A DNA stretch of 64,000 nucleotides from Isoetes taiwanensis (lineage: Eukaryota > Streptophyta > Lycopodiopsida > Isoetales > Isoetaceae). The notes beneath the pieces were generated by a model. It saw only the letters and a list, made by a program, of their open reading frames with translations, did no database searches and was not told the DNA's origin. The DNA lies in assembly GCA_021234155.1 (NCBI GenBank), contig JAJEKV010000006.1, positions 8,521,003 through 8,585,002 on the forward strand. Direction: 5' to 3'. Positions 1 to 12,647 of the stretch are shown here, piece by piece; positions within the stretch are counted from its first letter, which is position 1, and every line of letters begins with the position of its first letter. A program made the translations under genes and the position numbers.

Positions 1-510
1 TGTTGTCTTACCACTTTCTTTTTTCTTCGCCAAATCTTTACGTATCCAAGCGGAGATTTGAGGCGTTCAACTTCCCTCTGCGACCCAGTCACGCTTGCAC
101 TCCCCGGCTTCTTCAATTCTGGCTTCCGCGGCTCTCCTCCTCCTCCTCGGTGTCCGGTTCCGGTGCACTATCGGCCTCTAAGGCTTCATGCACCTCCTCC
201 TCGCTCCTAAGCCTTCATGCACCTCCTACGGCTCGTTATATAGTGCACTATCGGTTTACTGCGACCTCATGCACCACATCCGGTTTCATGCCTTCTTGCT
301 CACTTGTATCCTCAATTTCATCATCTTCAAGGTCAATCTCATTTTCCATGGGTAAACTTATAGTCTCCCCTAAAATTGTGTATTGCTTCTTTATTTACCT
401 CTCTATCATTTTCCAAATATTCTCTCGGTACCCATTCTCATCATCTCCGGCTTGCTAAGCGGCTTCCTATCTTTATGCACAGGGCGTTTTCGTTAAATAT
501 CACATCTCTC

Positions 511-1134
511 TTAACATGTATTACCGCGAGTGTTTGGATCATATAACCTATAACCATTCGTTTCTTCATCGTAGCCAACCAGAAAGGTACATATGCTTCT
601 GTCATCCAACTTCCTCCTGAGTTCTTCGGGGACCAACATATAGGCTAGACACCCGTACACTCTAAAGCGCTTCACAGATTGTCTTTGTCCAGTCCAAACC
701 TGTTCTGGTACTGCCTCTTTTACTGCAACACTAGGCAACCTGTTCTGAATGTGACAAGCGGCCGCCACTGCTTCTGCCCATAAGCTGTTGGGTAGGCCCG
801 CATGCTTAAGCATGGACCTTGCTGCATTCATGGTCGGCGATTCTTTTCGTTACGCTACACCATTTTTCTTTGTGGCATATCTGGACATGTATCATCTTCT
901 AATCCCATGTTCCTGACAAAACCTGCAAAATTCACCCGATCTATATTCCCCACCAAGATCGGATCTCAAGCATTTAACCTTTAATGATGTTTCTCTTTCA
1001 ACCTCCGCAACATAGAGCCTAAAGGCATCAAACACTTGGTCTTTGGACCTCAAAAAGTAACACTTAGTCCTTCTGCTATAGTCATCAATGAATGATGCAA
1101 AGTAAAATTTCAACCCTAGACTTTGAACTTGCAT
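511..1134 (-). pseudogene. int: copia integrase core, broken into two frames
   Basis: Bases 892-1134 encode the first integrase half with FIDDYSRRTKCYFL and LRSDLGGEYRSGEF; the second core aspartate lies in the RSDLGGEY context. Bases 511-831 encode the following part, MNAARSMLKHAGLPNSLWAEA through VYGCLAYMLVPEELRRKLD and GYDEETNGYRLYDP, typical of the copia integrase C-terminal region. The two pieces lie in different frames, so at least one indel lies between 831 and 892. Integrase would insert element cDNA into the chromosome; this copy cannot. Confidence 0.87.
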
Positions 1135-1195
1135 GGGACCACATACATCTGAATGAACTAACTCAAGTAATTTTCGTGCTCTCTTGCCTTTATTT

Positions 1196-2302
1196 CTAAA
1201 AAGGCAATCTACTTTGCTTCCCTAACATGCATGCCTCACAAACATCATCATGACTTTCATGCTCACACATCAAGTCATCCAAAAGATTGTGCTTTTCTGC
1301 AATTTTAATATTATTATGATTTGTATGTGCCAACCTCAAATGCCAAGTATGCAATTTATCTATGGGAGATATTTTATTGATTGCTTTGATGTCAAACTCA
1401 AACAAATTTCCTCTTCTATCAGCATCAAATATCTTCACACTATTTTTGATAAATTTGCATCCATGCTTATGAAAAAGCAAATCATAACCATTATCAACAA
1501 GATTTGCAACCGAGACCAAGTTAAACAACATTTCTGGAGCAAATAGAGTATCTGGCAATCTTAAAACTTCCTTGCCTTCTCTTGATACCTGCAACTCCCC
1601 CTTTCCACGCACCTTTTGTGTTGCGCCATTTCCCATTTGCACCCTCGAATCACCCCTACTTAGCTCAACCTTATTCAACAAACCAGGTGAATTGACTATG
1701 GAGACTTCAGCTCCCAAATCTAAAGTCAAAGTGTCAATTTTATCCAAACCATTTTTAAGAGTAACATTCAACGCTACATCCTTAGAATTTAAATTCTTTA
1801 CCTTATCCTCACTAAGCACTCCCCACTTTGCCAATTTGTCATTGCTATCATCAAGTTCACTTACAGTAGCCACAGATGATGCTCGACCCCTTCCTCGTGA
1901 ATATGTTCCTCGTCCACGACCCCACCTTTCTCGATTTGGGCATTCTGCTTTTATATGGCCGAACTCCTCACAACCGTAACACTGGATTTGTGCTCTTCCT
2001 CTACCTCGGCTTCTACCTCGGCCCCGACCTCTTTCACCTGTATATAAAATAGTGGGATGCTCTTCCGTACGGACAGATTTCTCCCTTACACTTGCTGCCG
2101 CAATTTTTTCTTGCTCCATTTCCGTTCTAATTGCCTCCACAGCTTTATCAAACGTAGGCGAAGTGCGCCTAACCAACACAGCCAAATCCTTGTAAGAATC
2201 ATGGAAAGCTCTTGTTAAAACTAATATCTTCTGTTGCTCGGAATACTTTACTCCGGCCCCCTCCAAATCGTGGAACAACAAGCGTGGGCAGCGCCTTATC
2301 AA
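1196..2302 (-). pseudogene. gag-pol: copia gag C-terminus, zinc knuckle, protease and GAG-pre-integrase
   Basis: The 368-residue frame begins with the rest of gag, then an RG-rich tract (GRGRGRSRGRGRA) and one CCHC zinc knuckle, CYGCEEFGHIKAEC, for RNA binding. Next is a retropepsin-like segment where the active-site triad, expected as D-S/T-G, reads DLGAEVS. It ends with the GAG-pre-integrase zinc-binding segment, with a histidine pair in HTWHLRLAHTNHNN and cysteines in CEACMLGKQS. The protease substitution and the frame breaks on both sides mean this copy cannot make an active polyprotein. Family assignment is firm because three domains occur in the canonical order. Confidence 0.88.
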
Positions 2303-2694
2303 ACTTCGTCACATCTCCCCTTTTTCAAACCTGCAGGCTCCGGTACCTGCATCTCCAGTACCTCAATCTGCGAAGAAATCTTCGCTTCATACCTTTCAAG
2401 AAGGTATTCCCACATCTCAGCAGGAGACTTGTGCTGAATTTCAAGCACTATGTCTCCTCCCAATTTTGCCATGATAATTGCCTTAACAATCTCTTCCTTC
2501 TCATCTTCAGATGTCTTTTCTTTCTTTCCTTCTTCAAATCCAGAGGTTTCTTTCTTTATTTTGGTTGATGTCACCGCCGATTTTCCTCTTGATACAAGCT
2601 CCCATAATTTATCTACCTTGAGGGCCTGTGTGATCATGGCTTTCCAGAGTTGAAAACCAGCTTCGTCTCCTTCAAAAACTTTGGTGTTATTCAA
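2299..2694 (-). pseudogene. gag: copia gag N-terminal part (UBN2/DUF4219-like)
   Basis: The 131-residue reading frame starts MNNTKVFEGDEAGFQLW and continues with a helical region containing KLWELVSRG and AEMWEYLLERYE. This is the usual N-terminal nucleocapsid-precursor fold of plant copia gag proteins. The frame breaks near 2300, and the same protein continues in another frame in the next entry, so one frameshift separates the two halves. The start is the first ATG after the primer-binding site. The product would form the virus-like particle that packages element RNA. Confidence 0.82.
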
Positions 2695-2730
2695 AATGCG
2701 TTAATGCAAGCCTTGGCGGCCATGGCGATG

Positions 2731-2741
2731 GCTCGATACCA
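2731..2741 (-). promoter_or_regulatory. copia primer-binding site and adjacent LTR edge
   Basis: On the minus strand the sequence reads TGGTATCGAGC immediately upstream of gag. It closely matches the initiator-Met tRNA primer-binding site of copia elements, usually TGGTATCAGAGC. A few bases further is ACTCA, so the 5' LTR probably ends at 2746 and extends to higher coordinates. I could not find the far LTR edge because the second LTR is outside the window. Confidence 0.6.
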
Positions 2742-2745
2742 TTAA

Positions 2746-5700
2746 TGAGTTTTAGTTGATGGGGCTTCTCCCTACGGCTCCTACGGTTCTTGCGATGCTA
2801 TCCTTACGATATCACGGCGGCATGTGTGATTTCTGTTCTTCCTCTTGTTCCCCGACGGCCCAAGCGGCTTAGCCGGATCTTCTCTGCGGTAGAAAGTTCA
2901 CGCTGTTTGATTCACAATGAATCAATCTCCCTACTCACGCAACCCACGGATCGATACTCTTTAATCGATGTTCGATCCTCATTATCGATCAATGCGCCAT
3001 TCGATTCGACTCCACCTCTGCCAGATTCTGGTCATCGATTCAATCCCCTTTTATTGTTTTTTACGATCCACCGCTTGGAAAAGCGTGTATGTGTGGCACA
3101 ATCCGCGGCAAACAACGACGTTAATGCGGGCTGTTATCTCAGGCCTCAATCAGTTGTTAAGTTTTGTTTTATCATGGATCGGAAAATCACAAAATTAACG
3201 TGTTACGGAAACTTGGTTTGCCTCAAGAAATTCAGCGGCCTTACCAAGCCCGGCTTCTACTAAGAAAAGCTGGAATTTCTCCTATGCATTTACTCCCTAA
3301 GGTATAAAAACAAAGACTACACATTGTTTGAAGCTTGCGGGGCCTTCTATTTGCAACTTACACGGGCATGCGACCATCGAAATGAAAGTGACATGCTCCA
3401 AACGAAGAAAACTCCCAAGAGGCATTGCCGACCTAAATACCCTGCGACCTATATGAATATTAATAACATCTTTCATGTCTGCGGCTTTAATCGTAAATCT
3501 GCAGAGACATATGTATAGAAAAGGGTAAGCAGAATTTACGCTTGAATATTGCCACCGGACCAAACCGTCTCTAAAAGGCAACCATTACACGTGATAAATT
3601 ATGCACAAAGAATGAATTTTAAGCAAACCTTTGCTTGATCCTCCCAAGAATAGTCGAAATAGAGTAGATCTGGGACGGAATCCATTTTCGCGTTTAATCC
3701 TCTTGAGGTGCAAAAATGGGACGATTTAGATGGAAAACCCATCACCGAACTTCGGATTTCGCTGTCCGATTAGGGATCAAAGGATTAATGGCTCTATCTA
3801 ACTCTCCCAATTTCGCATGCATAACCGACTCCGTCGCATCAAACAAAACCACAAAAATCAACGGATGAAAATGGTTAAAAAATTCAATGGCCAAGATCGC
3901 GCACAAACTATCATAAAACGCCATTATTATTATATATAGATAGATATAGATATAGATATAGACCTGCTTGAATCCGACCCACAAAACCACGCCCCCTGTT
4001 ATAAGATCTGCCACCATTTTTTATGAAGAAGCTTCTCTCCTGCAACGACGATCTCTTTAAATGGTAGCTTAATCTTATACATATTCTTGCTAATCCCTGT
4101 TGTTGCAGATTTGCAAGCCCTGTTTCGTGCCCTAAAATGCTATCCACGAGGCTTGCATGTTCAGCCCCTAAAATAAAAAGAGGGATTTTGTTGTGAGCCC
4201 TTGGATGTTGGACCATTGGGAAAAAAAAAACTAAATCAACGACTAAGAAGGTGCACTCTAGATGTACGCATTAGTACATCCATTCAAATACGCCACGAAA
4301 TCTTAGGAAAACCTTTGTGAAAAGCGTACAAAAACACAAAGAATACCCCCTGTTGTTATGCTACATATTATTGCTGGACCATTAACTATCACCAAAAATG
4401 CCTGGAATCATGAATGAGCTGGTGGGGGAGGCGCCCCTGAATCACACTCTAGCGTGAACTCAAATTGGGGAGCCACACACGCCTGGTGCGCATTCCATTG
4501 AAGTTTCTCCTTTGCCAGCTGGAGATTTTGTGTCCCTCCATTCCCCTCTCTCTCCAATGCCTTTTCTTCGATCTCCGTGAAGGTCTAGAAATTTATTGCC
4601 ATAATACGACCGTTATTGTTGAGCTATGTTTGGGGATGGCCACGAGCATGGGGTTTTATGCTGAACAATTACATGGACCTCATTAATCATCTAGTAAGCC
4701 TTGAACTGGAGAATGCTCATATGAGGATCAAAATTGCAGAGCTCGAGCGCACTTAGATTGCCATTCTGCAGGAGCCCAAATCCCAATAGCTTCACGACAT
4801 AATTTTCCAATTTCTATTGTGTCTACTTCTGTTGTGCCAGCAGATGAACAAAAGAAGAATATTCCAAGATCTTTATAAATAGATGAATGGACGGATGGTG
4901 AAGGTGGAACCAACATGTTTTGATATTTTGAAAAACTCTTGTTATATAAATGGGCTGGTCTACGGGCCCCAATTTTGTAAAAGTAATGAAAAAGGCTCTT
5001 TCATCATCATTACGAAGCAACTCTTAGTGTAACAGTTTGAAAGCAACTTAGTCTATATCCATTGAAGCAATGAAGTGCATAGCTTTTTCAAACGATTATT
5101 GGCCATGCAACAAAGGTTCCAACGCTTTCTCTGGGTGTCTCCACCAGGATGCCTTCTGGGTAATGCTTCATCATTAAAATGACTAGTGATTATTAAAATC
5201 TTTACATGATATCTTCCCAGTCAAACTCCATGGCATATTGCTTCCGGGTCGATCGGTTCTATCTTGCAACTTCCCACCCTCCTTTTCAAGTTTACTGTCA
5301 ACATGTAACATTCCTCTCCAACGCTGTTGAATTCAGTAAGATTAAGAAATTGGATAACAACAGTAGTTTTGGGATTAAAGAAACAACAAAACTTCGTGAA
5401 TCTGCTCGATATGGCTGAGGTGCAGATTATCATCTTTCCCAATTCTTGGTATCGGTGGTTAAATATAAAGAAAGGCTAATTGCACGGCATTTTATTGGCC
5501 GAATGAAACTAAAATTTGATTCCTTGCAATGATTACACAGGTTGTTACACGCTTAACTGTTGGTTCAATCATGTGCCATCGATTGAACGAAATCGTGAAA
5601 CTGGGGCCATCGATCTCAAGTCGATCCACGGCCTAAACTTAACTGCCAACATTAAGCTATAACTCTGGGCCGTCGATAGAAATTAAATCCTCCCGTCGAT

Positions 5701-6522
5701 TCCGCGAGCAAAATCTATATAACCTTTGAATTTTTTTTTGCTTTCTAATCGCAGATATTCGATGTGTGACCTTGTATTTGCTCGGAGGCATTTGAAGAAC
5801 CAAATTCTTCTCCAAACTCGGGCATAGCTCGCACGACTCTTGATTCCAATCGAGCTACACGAGGAAGTGAAAGAGGTGAGTTTATGTTCTTCTATTTCTC
5901 CGTGTAGAAATCTTCTGTGTGCATAAATGTTTTGTATGTGTGGTAGAGCTGGTCGCTCTGTATAATTGATGTATTGTTATCTGTGTAGCTGCTCTGTAGT
6001 GGATCTATTTAGCTGTTGGATTCGTTTTGCTGCTATGGTCCTATTTAGCTGCGGGACCCATTTAGCTGTGTGTTAGAATCCTCCAGTCGTTGTGTTCCTT
6101 TTGATGTTTTTCTTTTCTTTTGTCTCCTTTTGCTTTAGAGTTATTAGCTTAAGTTTTCTAGTTGTCATCTAAGGCATATACAAGACCCTTAATGCTAGCA
6201 TGAAATCACCTTAGGCTTAGTTTTTTTTTGTCTGTCCTGTTTGATATATCTAAAGTGCCCCTTAGAATGAGTTAGCTCACTCATTGTAAGTGGTAGCACT
6301 TTAGATTAGCACATCTGACATGACAAAATGGTAACTTTCAAACTCTTTGTGGGTAATCTGAGCATGTAATTCTCAACCCTTATCTAGTGCTCCTAACTGC
6401 CCACAAGCTTTCAAGCTGTAAAGGAGTGTGACAGAATTGGGAGCTTCCCCATCTGTTCAAGACATTCTAATACTTCCCCATGAAGACCTGTTTTCACGTA
6501 GCATGCAATAAGAATTGAAATG
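2746..6522. other. non-coding stretch with probable copia LTR at its left end
   Basis: The first few hundred bases are probably the 5' LTR of the copia element. The rest has no reading frame resembling a protein. A TAGATA microsatellite lies at 3936-3961. The stretch at 5740-5880, ending in GAAAGAGGTGAGTTT, has the look of a spliced 5' leader, but no coding exon follows. I see no RNA gene here. Confidence 0.4.
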
Positions 6523-6529
6523 AATTGTC

Positions 6530-6645
6530 TTTTATCGTCCACGGAGACCAGATGGTCTATGGGACCCAAGACAAGTGAACAAAGAACAACGACAGATTAG
6601 TATCCAGGATTAAAAAACACTGCCCCGAAAGGAGAAAACCTCAAA
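6530..6645 (-). mobile_element. degenerate LINE 3' end (GTCC-GGAGGCC-GGCCTATGGG family)
   Basis: The core TTTTATCGTCCACGGAGACC followed by GGTCTATGGGACCC, then ATTAAA..ACAC and GGAGAAAACC, matches the block at 57930-58040 in the same order. It also resembles the LINE 3' end at 41868-42020. It is the inverted, truncated 3' end of a non-LTR element. No coding sequence remains. Confidence 0.55.
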
Positions 6646-9080
6646 GAGAATTCCATGATATGGAGGAAAAATTTCAAATATACCCCTCAACTTTACAAAT
6701 ATTCCGAAAATACCCTTAGAAATAGGGTATTTAGCTTAAATGGCAATAACTTTCTTGTGATCATCCAACTTAAAAAGTGCACTTCATTAAACTTGTAGAT
6801 AAGAGTAGGACAATTTAATAGCATTAGAATCGTCTAAAATGGAGTTGGAATCTTTAAGTTATAGTGTTTTAAGTGTTGGAATCTTCAAGTTATAGTGTTT
6901 TAAGTAAGTGTTATACAAAACGACGTAAATAAGTATAATTTGTGAATTTCAACTCCAATTTCGATGAATTTGACGTTGTTCGAAAGATCTTATTGTAATC
7001 TATAATGTTTATAAAGACAACTTTTGAATTTGAGGAGCAACAAAAACTCTATTACCATTTTTCCAAAAATGCTCTTCATTTGGAGGGTGTTTTTGGAATT
7101 TTTGCAAACGAAATGTTAGGGCAGGCCACATTTCTCCATATTTATTTATTTATTTATTTTATTAATCAAGCCATTTAGGCCCCCAGGCCTCTATGGCAAA
7201 ATAATACAAATTAGTACTTTGGCACTTAATTCAGAGCGCCATCAATATCAAAATTACTCATAAGAGTGAAAAGCTCAGTTATATCTTCTCTTTCTTTCAA
7301 AATAGCTCTAAAATACGAATATCAAGATGGAAATGGAAGAAACTTACAAAAGCCAGTTTCATGGCGGAGGCGCGGGCGGGAGAACAGAAAACTCTCAACC
7401 CTAAACCATGAAGCTCTTCACGATCCTGATCCAAGGTGATAGATTCACTTGTGGATGGCTCGAGGGAGAGAGTGCATGGCTATGGGAGAGCTTGGTGTAC
7501 AGTAGGTTCTTTCCAGAAGAACTATTTACGCCTATCTCATCTGTGGTTCCTCAGTCTGAGGTCTTGCTTTTAGAATCTTGGTTGGGTGAGTTTGTGGGTG
7601 ATAGGAATGTTAGTGATAAGGTGTTTTTCATACACATTGTTCATGGAGTTTAAAGTAAAATAATTGTGAAAGTTTACGATAGGAGTCCGGATCGTTTTTG
7701 TAGTATTGTGAAAACTTAAAACAAAGAAAATATGGAAAAATCTGGAAAAAGAAGGAAAGACCCGTGCAAAATAGTGGAACAGAGGCCATTTGTTGCCCAA
7801 TGTTGACATCATTGGGACCTTTTGTGGCTATGCATTGGGAAATGTGCAAAATATACGTTAGGTCCATATCTAGAAATGGGGCGACATTGTTCTCGCAAAG
7901 AATAATGACAAAGGGAAAATAGGAATGCAATAAGGAAATCATTTGTACCTTGAGAAGGGACCCAATTCCAGTGATCCGGAATTGCGGGACCAACTAGCGT
8001 ATGAGAAGGCTTAACCTTTAAGGACTTCTTGGCTTTTGGAGATTTCCTTACCTCCATATGGTGAATACTAAAGCATCTTTAATTGGGGACTTTCAAAAAG
8101 TCAAAAGGAGGCCAATGGACCAAATCTTGGATTTTGCAAATCAAGTCATCAGGAGGTCCGCGAAAGGCTGAGACCACAACAAACCGGTCTTTGTGGGTAA
8201 GCCTCTCCATGTCCACTTATAATTATTAAATTAAAATTTCCCAAATCTTATGGGCTCATTGGTTGCATCCGACATGAGGGGGTCATACTTCAATTTTTAA
8301 AAGGGGAGTTGGAGCACCATGGAGCTTGATTAGCAATCAACCCTATATATTGGATTGACTTTCCTTTTTATGGTTGAGTCGCGGTAACATCGAGACACTA
8401 CCCTTTGCTCAAACAAGGAACCATTTCGGGGCTAACACTTTCGGTTTTCTTCCAAAATGGTATCCTTCCTTTGACCCAAGTCTCTTTTTCTAGTTCATCA
8501 CCGAACAATCGGACATCTCTGGAGGGTCTAAATCCGATGTAATCCCCAATCATGGCGTCCTTTTTCCCCCCAGAATGGGAAAGATATTTCTAGTTGGGAC
8601 CCTCCTCATATAAGCTCCAAGAGTGTGGGCTCAAGTCGATCTTCTAAAGCCAATCCCCGTGACATAAATTTTGTGGACTACTTTGGTAACCCCAAGACAT
8701 TAAAAACGGGATGGGAATCTAGATTCCACTTTAGATTAGATGATTTGGGTTGAGACTCCATGGAGGGAAAATTAAAGAGAGAGAGTTAAAAGGGGCTCCA
8801 AAGGAAATAAATCGATAATGCTTCTACTCCCCTTGGAAAGGAGGAAATATGGGTCACACCCAACAAAGCTAAGGCCGAAGGTGAAGAAGCGGCGAGAATA
8901 AGAATGGGAGTGAAAAAAGAAAAAGAAGGAGGCAAAAAATCGGTGAAGGAAGAGAAAAGGAGAGAACTAAAATGGAGGCGGGTCGAGTTTAGAAAGAAAA
9001 TTGAGAACTGAATGGAAAAGAAAGGTGCAATCATGGAGGATGCTTCTAAAGTAAAGGTCCTTAATAATCCAGCCAAAGGA
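6646..9080. other. no convincing gene; possible decayed LINE ORF1 leader
   Basis: There is a 35-bp tandem duplication at 6841-6904 (AAGTTATAGTGTTTTAAGT core) and a TATT microsatellite at 7137-7158. From about 8250 the sequence runs into the LINE that starts below and may contain remnants of its ORF1, for example a lysine-rich plus-strand stretch near 8900-8990. Identity with any ORF1 family is not secure. Confidence 0.3.
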
Positions 9081-9853
9081 AAACTTGATTTTGGAGGAAG
9101 AAAAATCCTATCAAAAAAAAAACTCCATGGCTCTCATGTTAAGGGAGCCTCGAGGGAATGAGAATTACTCTTCCTCGAGGAGTCAACCGAGGATGCCGGG
9201 GAAAAAGGGGAACCGAGCTCACCCAAAAATCCCGTTACGACCATCACCCAATAATAACAATGAATCTCCCCATCAAAACATGGAATTATTTCCCCAAAGG
9301 ATCAAAGATCTTTGACCCGCCTCGAGTTTTGAAGATGCAACAATAGAGACCTCCATAGGCGTGGAACATGTAAAAGATACATCGACCGCGGGATTTGGAA
9401 AATGATCCAAATCCAACCCCCAGATTCGAAGGCCGGGGAATTGATCTTGACGAGCACTACAATAGGCACCGTAAGTCCAATGGACAAGGATTGGGGCTAT
9501 CAATCCTCAAAGACTTGTAACTCCGGTGGCGGGAAATTGGCGGTGTCCAAATGAGACCTATAAAACCAAACAATCATGAATTGGAGAAAGCCACTCCAAG
9601 GAAACATAATAACCTTGGAGAGGGAAGAGTTCAAGACTCCGGCCAGCACTAAGTTAAGGGAACCACCCGATCCTTCTTCCAAACTCTATGGTAAATTCTT
9701 CGATGATGAAGATGTCGCTGAAGAGGAGTTGGGGAGGGAGTAAAGGAGCATAACTATGTTACTCCCGCCAAGACCAAAAAAAGGAAGAAAAAGGTCTATA
9801 CTCCCGGGGAAAATGGGCCTGTCACCCCGAGGGATTCCAGTTCCAAAACCCAA

Positions 9854-10570
9854 TGAAGATAGTCACATGGAACTTAAGAGGAATTAAGGGCCCCTTCCAA
9901 AAGGAAAAGGGCTCTAATAGCTCTCAAGGAGCTCAAAGCGGAGACATTATCCTTCTCCAGAACACAAAGTTGCCGACCTTTGAAGCCTCAAACACCTGAA
10001 ATTGGATTTTCCCCAATGGTGAATCCATTTGGTCCCCTGCAGATGGCACAAAAAAGGAGGCATCCGCATTGCTTGAAATGGGTATAGAATGGTAAATTCC
10101 TTCTTACACCCCCTCGGTAGATGGCGGGGGCTTTTCTGAAGATTGGGCAAGAGCAAGTAGGAATCATAAATGTCTATGCTTCTACTTCTCCAGAAAGGGA
10201 AGAGCAATGGAAAAATATGGCAAATTGGTTGCAAAGTCAAAATACCAGTAATTGGATTCTCGGTGGTGACTTTAATAATACTCCATCTTGGGAGCAAAAA
10301 GCAGGAAAGAAGATCAACATGTCCAGAGGAGAGAGAACTCAATGGGATAAATTGGTTCATAATTTCATATACCATGCTCCTTCTTCCTCTAATGCATACT
10401 CTTGGTGCAATAAGAGAAAGGGAAATGACGAGTTTATTGTCTTTTAGGCGAGATATTATACCCCTCGGATTTCCACTCGATGACTGGGATAATTTGATTG
10501 TCGACAATGATTGTAGCAACTCAATTTCAGATCATTACCCACGAGATCCTGGACAACGGTATTTTTCCTC
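9854..10570 (+). pseudogene. LINE A endonuclease domain (APE/EEP type)
   Basis: The domain opens at 9854 with MKIVTWNLRGIKGPFQ, the usual first strand of LINE endonucleases. INVYAS and GGDFNNTPSWEQK follow within 10121-10447, and an SDHYP motif lies near 10531. At the position of the usual catalytic QE the sequence reads LLQNTKL, so the metal-binding glutamate appears lost. At least three frame changes separate these motifs. The domain would nick target DNA for target-primed reverse transcription; this copy is dead. Confidence 0.82.
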
Positions 10571-11359
10571 AAAACAGGTGTTTACGACACTCCCTTCAAA
10601 TTCAATGTCGGTCTCACACCCTAATGGGGCTTTTGTGAGGAGTTCACCGCTTTTATAGTTCATTAGAGCCACGTGAATGCAAGTGGTTCCATGAAGGAGT
10701 TTATATGCGAATAAACAAACAAATCAAAAATTGGATCAAGGCAGGGGCAAGGAATGGAACAGGGAAAAAGGCTAGAAAAAATGGAGGTCTACTCTAAATA
10801 AAAGATGTAAGGCGAGTCTCTTTTTGGACAAAGCTAATGTACAATTGCGTGAAGAGGAGTCCTTAGAAAGGAAGGTCAAGCTGATTGAAGAATATGAAGC
10901 TAAAAGTCCGCCATAAAAAGCGTGAACTATATGTGAATCTCATGGATGATTGCACCCCAAAATTCTTTTTCGTGAGTCCTAAAAGCGAGGCGATTATGAA
11001 CAATGGGATAGTCTGGTTCGAGATGACAATCAGGGAAGAGCCCTAAACAAGAGGACATCCAAAAATTGTTCTACACTAAATACAAGGAGTTATTTGCAGC
11101 CCGGGGATAATGACAAATTCTAAAATGGATGAATTCTTTGAGTACCTTGGCCCAAGGGATGATCATATCCGGATATACTCCTTTTTTGGCAGTTCCTATG
11201 GAAGGCAAAAATTTTAAGTACATTAAGGAGTATGGCTCATGGGAAAAGCCCCTCACCTGATGGTCTACCTCCTGAATTTTATGATCATTTCTCCTGTAAT
11301 GAACAAGGACATAGTTACATTTGTACTGCTTGGCGGTGAAAAGTTACATCCGGCAATTA

Positions 11360-12008
11360 ATGCAGGCCTAATTGCCCTAATTCCAAAGGTAGATATGCCT
11401 ATCAACTTCTGATTGGAGGCCTATCTCATTAACAAATGTGAAGGAAAAGTTTTGGCTAAGATCTTTGCCAATAGGATAAAAAAGATCCTTCGAATAAGAT
11501 TTGTCCAAATCCAAACTCACCAGCCCACTCCCATTTCTTCCGAGGAGGTGTATCTTGGACAACTTCATTGGAGCCTATGAAGGTCTACATTGGAATAAAC
11601 TAACCAATCAAGGTTGTGTGCTCTTGAAATTGGATTTTAAAAGAGCCTATGACACCATTGATTGGAAATTTCTTATAGGGCCATGGCAAGCTTAGGATTC
11701 TCGGATCGGTCATTGGGAAAATAATTGGTTTCAACATAACAAAATTGCTCAATACCTTTTTGGTCAATGGCTCCCCTCTTCCTTTTTTGACACAAAAGAG
11801 GGAGGGAGAGATGGGTGTCCTTTAGCCCCTATCTTTTCTTAATAGTAGCAGAAATGGTTACTAGATTTATCATGAAGATGCAACAAGATAAGAAAATTAG
11901 TTGCCTAAATCTTCCAGACACAAAAGACACTTTATCAGTAATGCAGTATGCTGACGATACCTTTGTGTTCTTAAATAGACAAGGGGACAGTATTCGAAAC
12001 TTCCTTGT
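11360..12008 (+). pseudogene. LINE A reverse transcriptase, partial
   Basis: Successive frames give ALIPKVDMPI with KVLAKIFANRIKKIL, then PRRCILDNFIGAYEGLHW and LLKLDFKRAYDTIDWKFL (11501-11695). The catalytic box VMQYADDTFVF lies in the 11815-12000 frame. These are RT motifs in the normal order. The thumb, connection and zinc-knuckle regions are missing. In-frame stops and frameshifts are common. Confidence 0.85.
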
Positions 12009-12647
12009 GTGGTGGGCCATTATACCGGTGCATATCTAGATATTAGGAAGCTTGGTTACTGGTTCACAGGCCATCTTCACAGGATTGGTCTTCCCGCGTA
12101 TCGCACCTTGAAAATGCTTGGCAAGAACTTTTTTTTGGTTATGTTTGATGACGCTATTGTTGTTGATCAATTGGTGGCCCGAGGTGTTGATCCTATGTGG
12201 AGTGATTACGTATTATACCAACCTTATTCTCCTGGCTTCTCACCGGGTATGAGTAATGCTTTAAAGATGCCTTGTTGGTTTTCTATTTTAAATCTTCCAC
12301 CTGACCTTCTTGTGTCGGACTTTCTTGTGTGTGTTGCTAATGGTTTGGGTACTCACTTGGCTCATTCTATAGTTGATGATGCTAAGATTTGTGTTTCTCT
12401 GCCTTGTGGCCAAGCTCTGCCTAGTTCATTATCATCAATAGTGGCCATACTGAATGGTCCTCAACTTGCTGATTTGTTTCCCCAACTTGAACTCTTTGCA
12501 AATTTTTGTGCTAAGCGGGATCGCCCTGCCAATGTTCCTATTTCCTCTTCGCCTCTCACTTCTGCTTCCCCCAGAGCTATACCTCCTCACTCCACGTCCT
12601 CTAATGATGCAACTGGTAAGGATGTTGATATGCCCTCTCCATTCTAA
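12009..12647 (+). CDS. LINE B ORF1 protein, DUF4283-like
   Basis: This 212-residue frame is open and gives a recognisable plant LINE ORF1. It has LGYWFTGHLHRIG, then FFLVMFDDAIVVDQLVARG, a hydrophobic MPCWFSILNLPPDLL segment and GLGTHLAHSIVDD before a serine/proline-rich tail. That order matches the DUF4283 RNA-binding fold of plant LINE ORF1 proteins, which coat element RNA. The frame has no strong start codon at the junction, so the true N-terminus may be lost. The protein stops at 12,647; further ORF1-like coding (12,650-12,846) follows in another frame. Confidence 0.7.
   Translation: MVGHYTGAYLDIRKLGYWFTGHLHRIGLPAYRTLKMLGKNFFLVMFDDAIVVDQLVARGVDPMWSDYVLYQPYSPGFSPGMSNALKMPCWFSILNLPPDLLVSDFLVCVANGLGTHLAHSIVDDAKICVSLPCGQALPSSLSSIVAILNGPQLADLFPQLELFANFCAKRDRPANVPISSSPLTSASPRAIPPHSTSSNDATGKDVDMPSPF

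Larger units (their letters stand above)
1..2745 (-). mobile_element. Ty1/copia LTR retrotransposon, 3' part beyond the window edge
   Basis: Read on the minus strand, the order is primer-binding site, gag, CCHC knuckle, protease, GAG-pre-integrase and integrase, which is the Ty1/copia order. Reverse transcriptase and RNase H would lie to the left of base 1, so the element is incomplete here. Bases 1-510 encode the acidic linker that normally separates integrase from reverse transcriptase, with short local repeats of a GCACTATCGG / TTCATGCACCTCCT type. Several frame breaks show the copy is inactive. Confidence 0.9.
9081..12008 (+). mobile_element. LINE A, decayed L1-type non-LTR retrotransposon
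   Basis: An APE-type endonuclease and a reverse transcriptase lie in LINE order on the plus strand, with many frame breaks. The element stops abruptly around 12,008, just after the YADD box, where the ORF1 of a second LINE begins. It was therefore probably truncated by, or joined to, LINE B. No poly(A) tail of its own is visible. Confidence 0.8.

Noticed and set aside
7408-7653. 81-codon frame MKLFTILIQGDRF
   Set aside because: The composition is partly protein-like, but it has no conserved motif and no support from neighbours.
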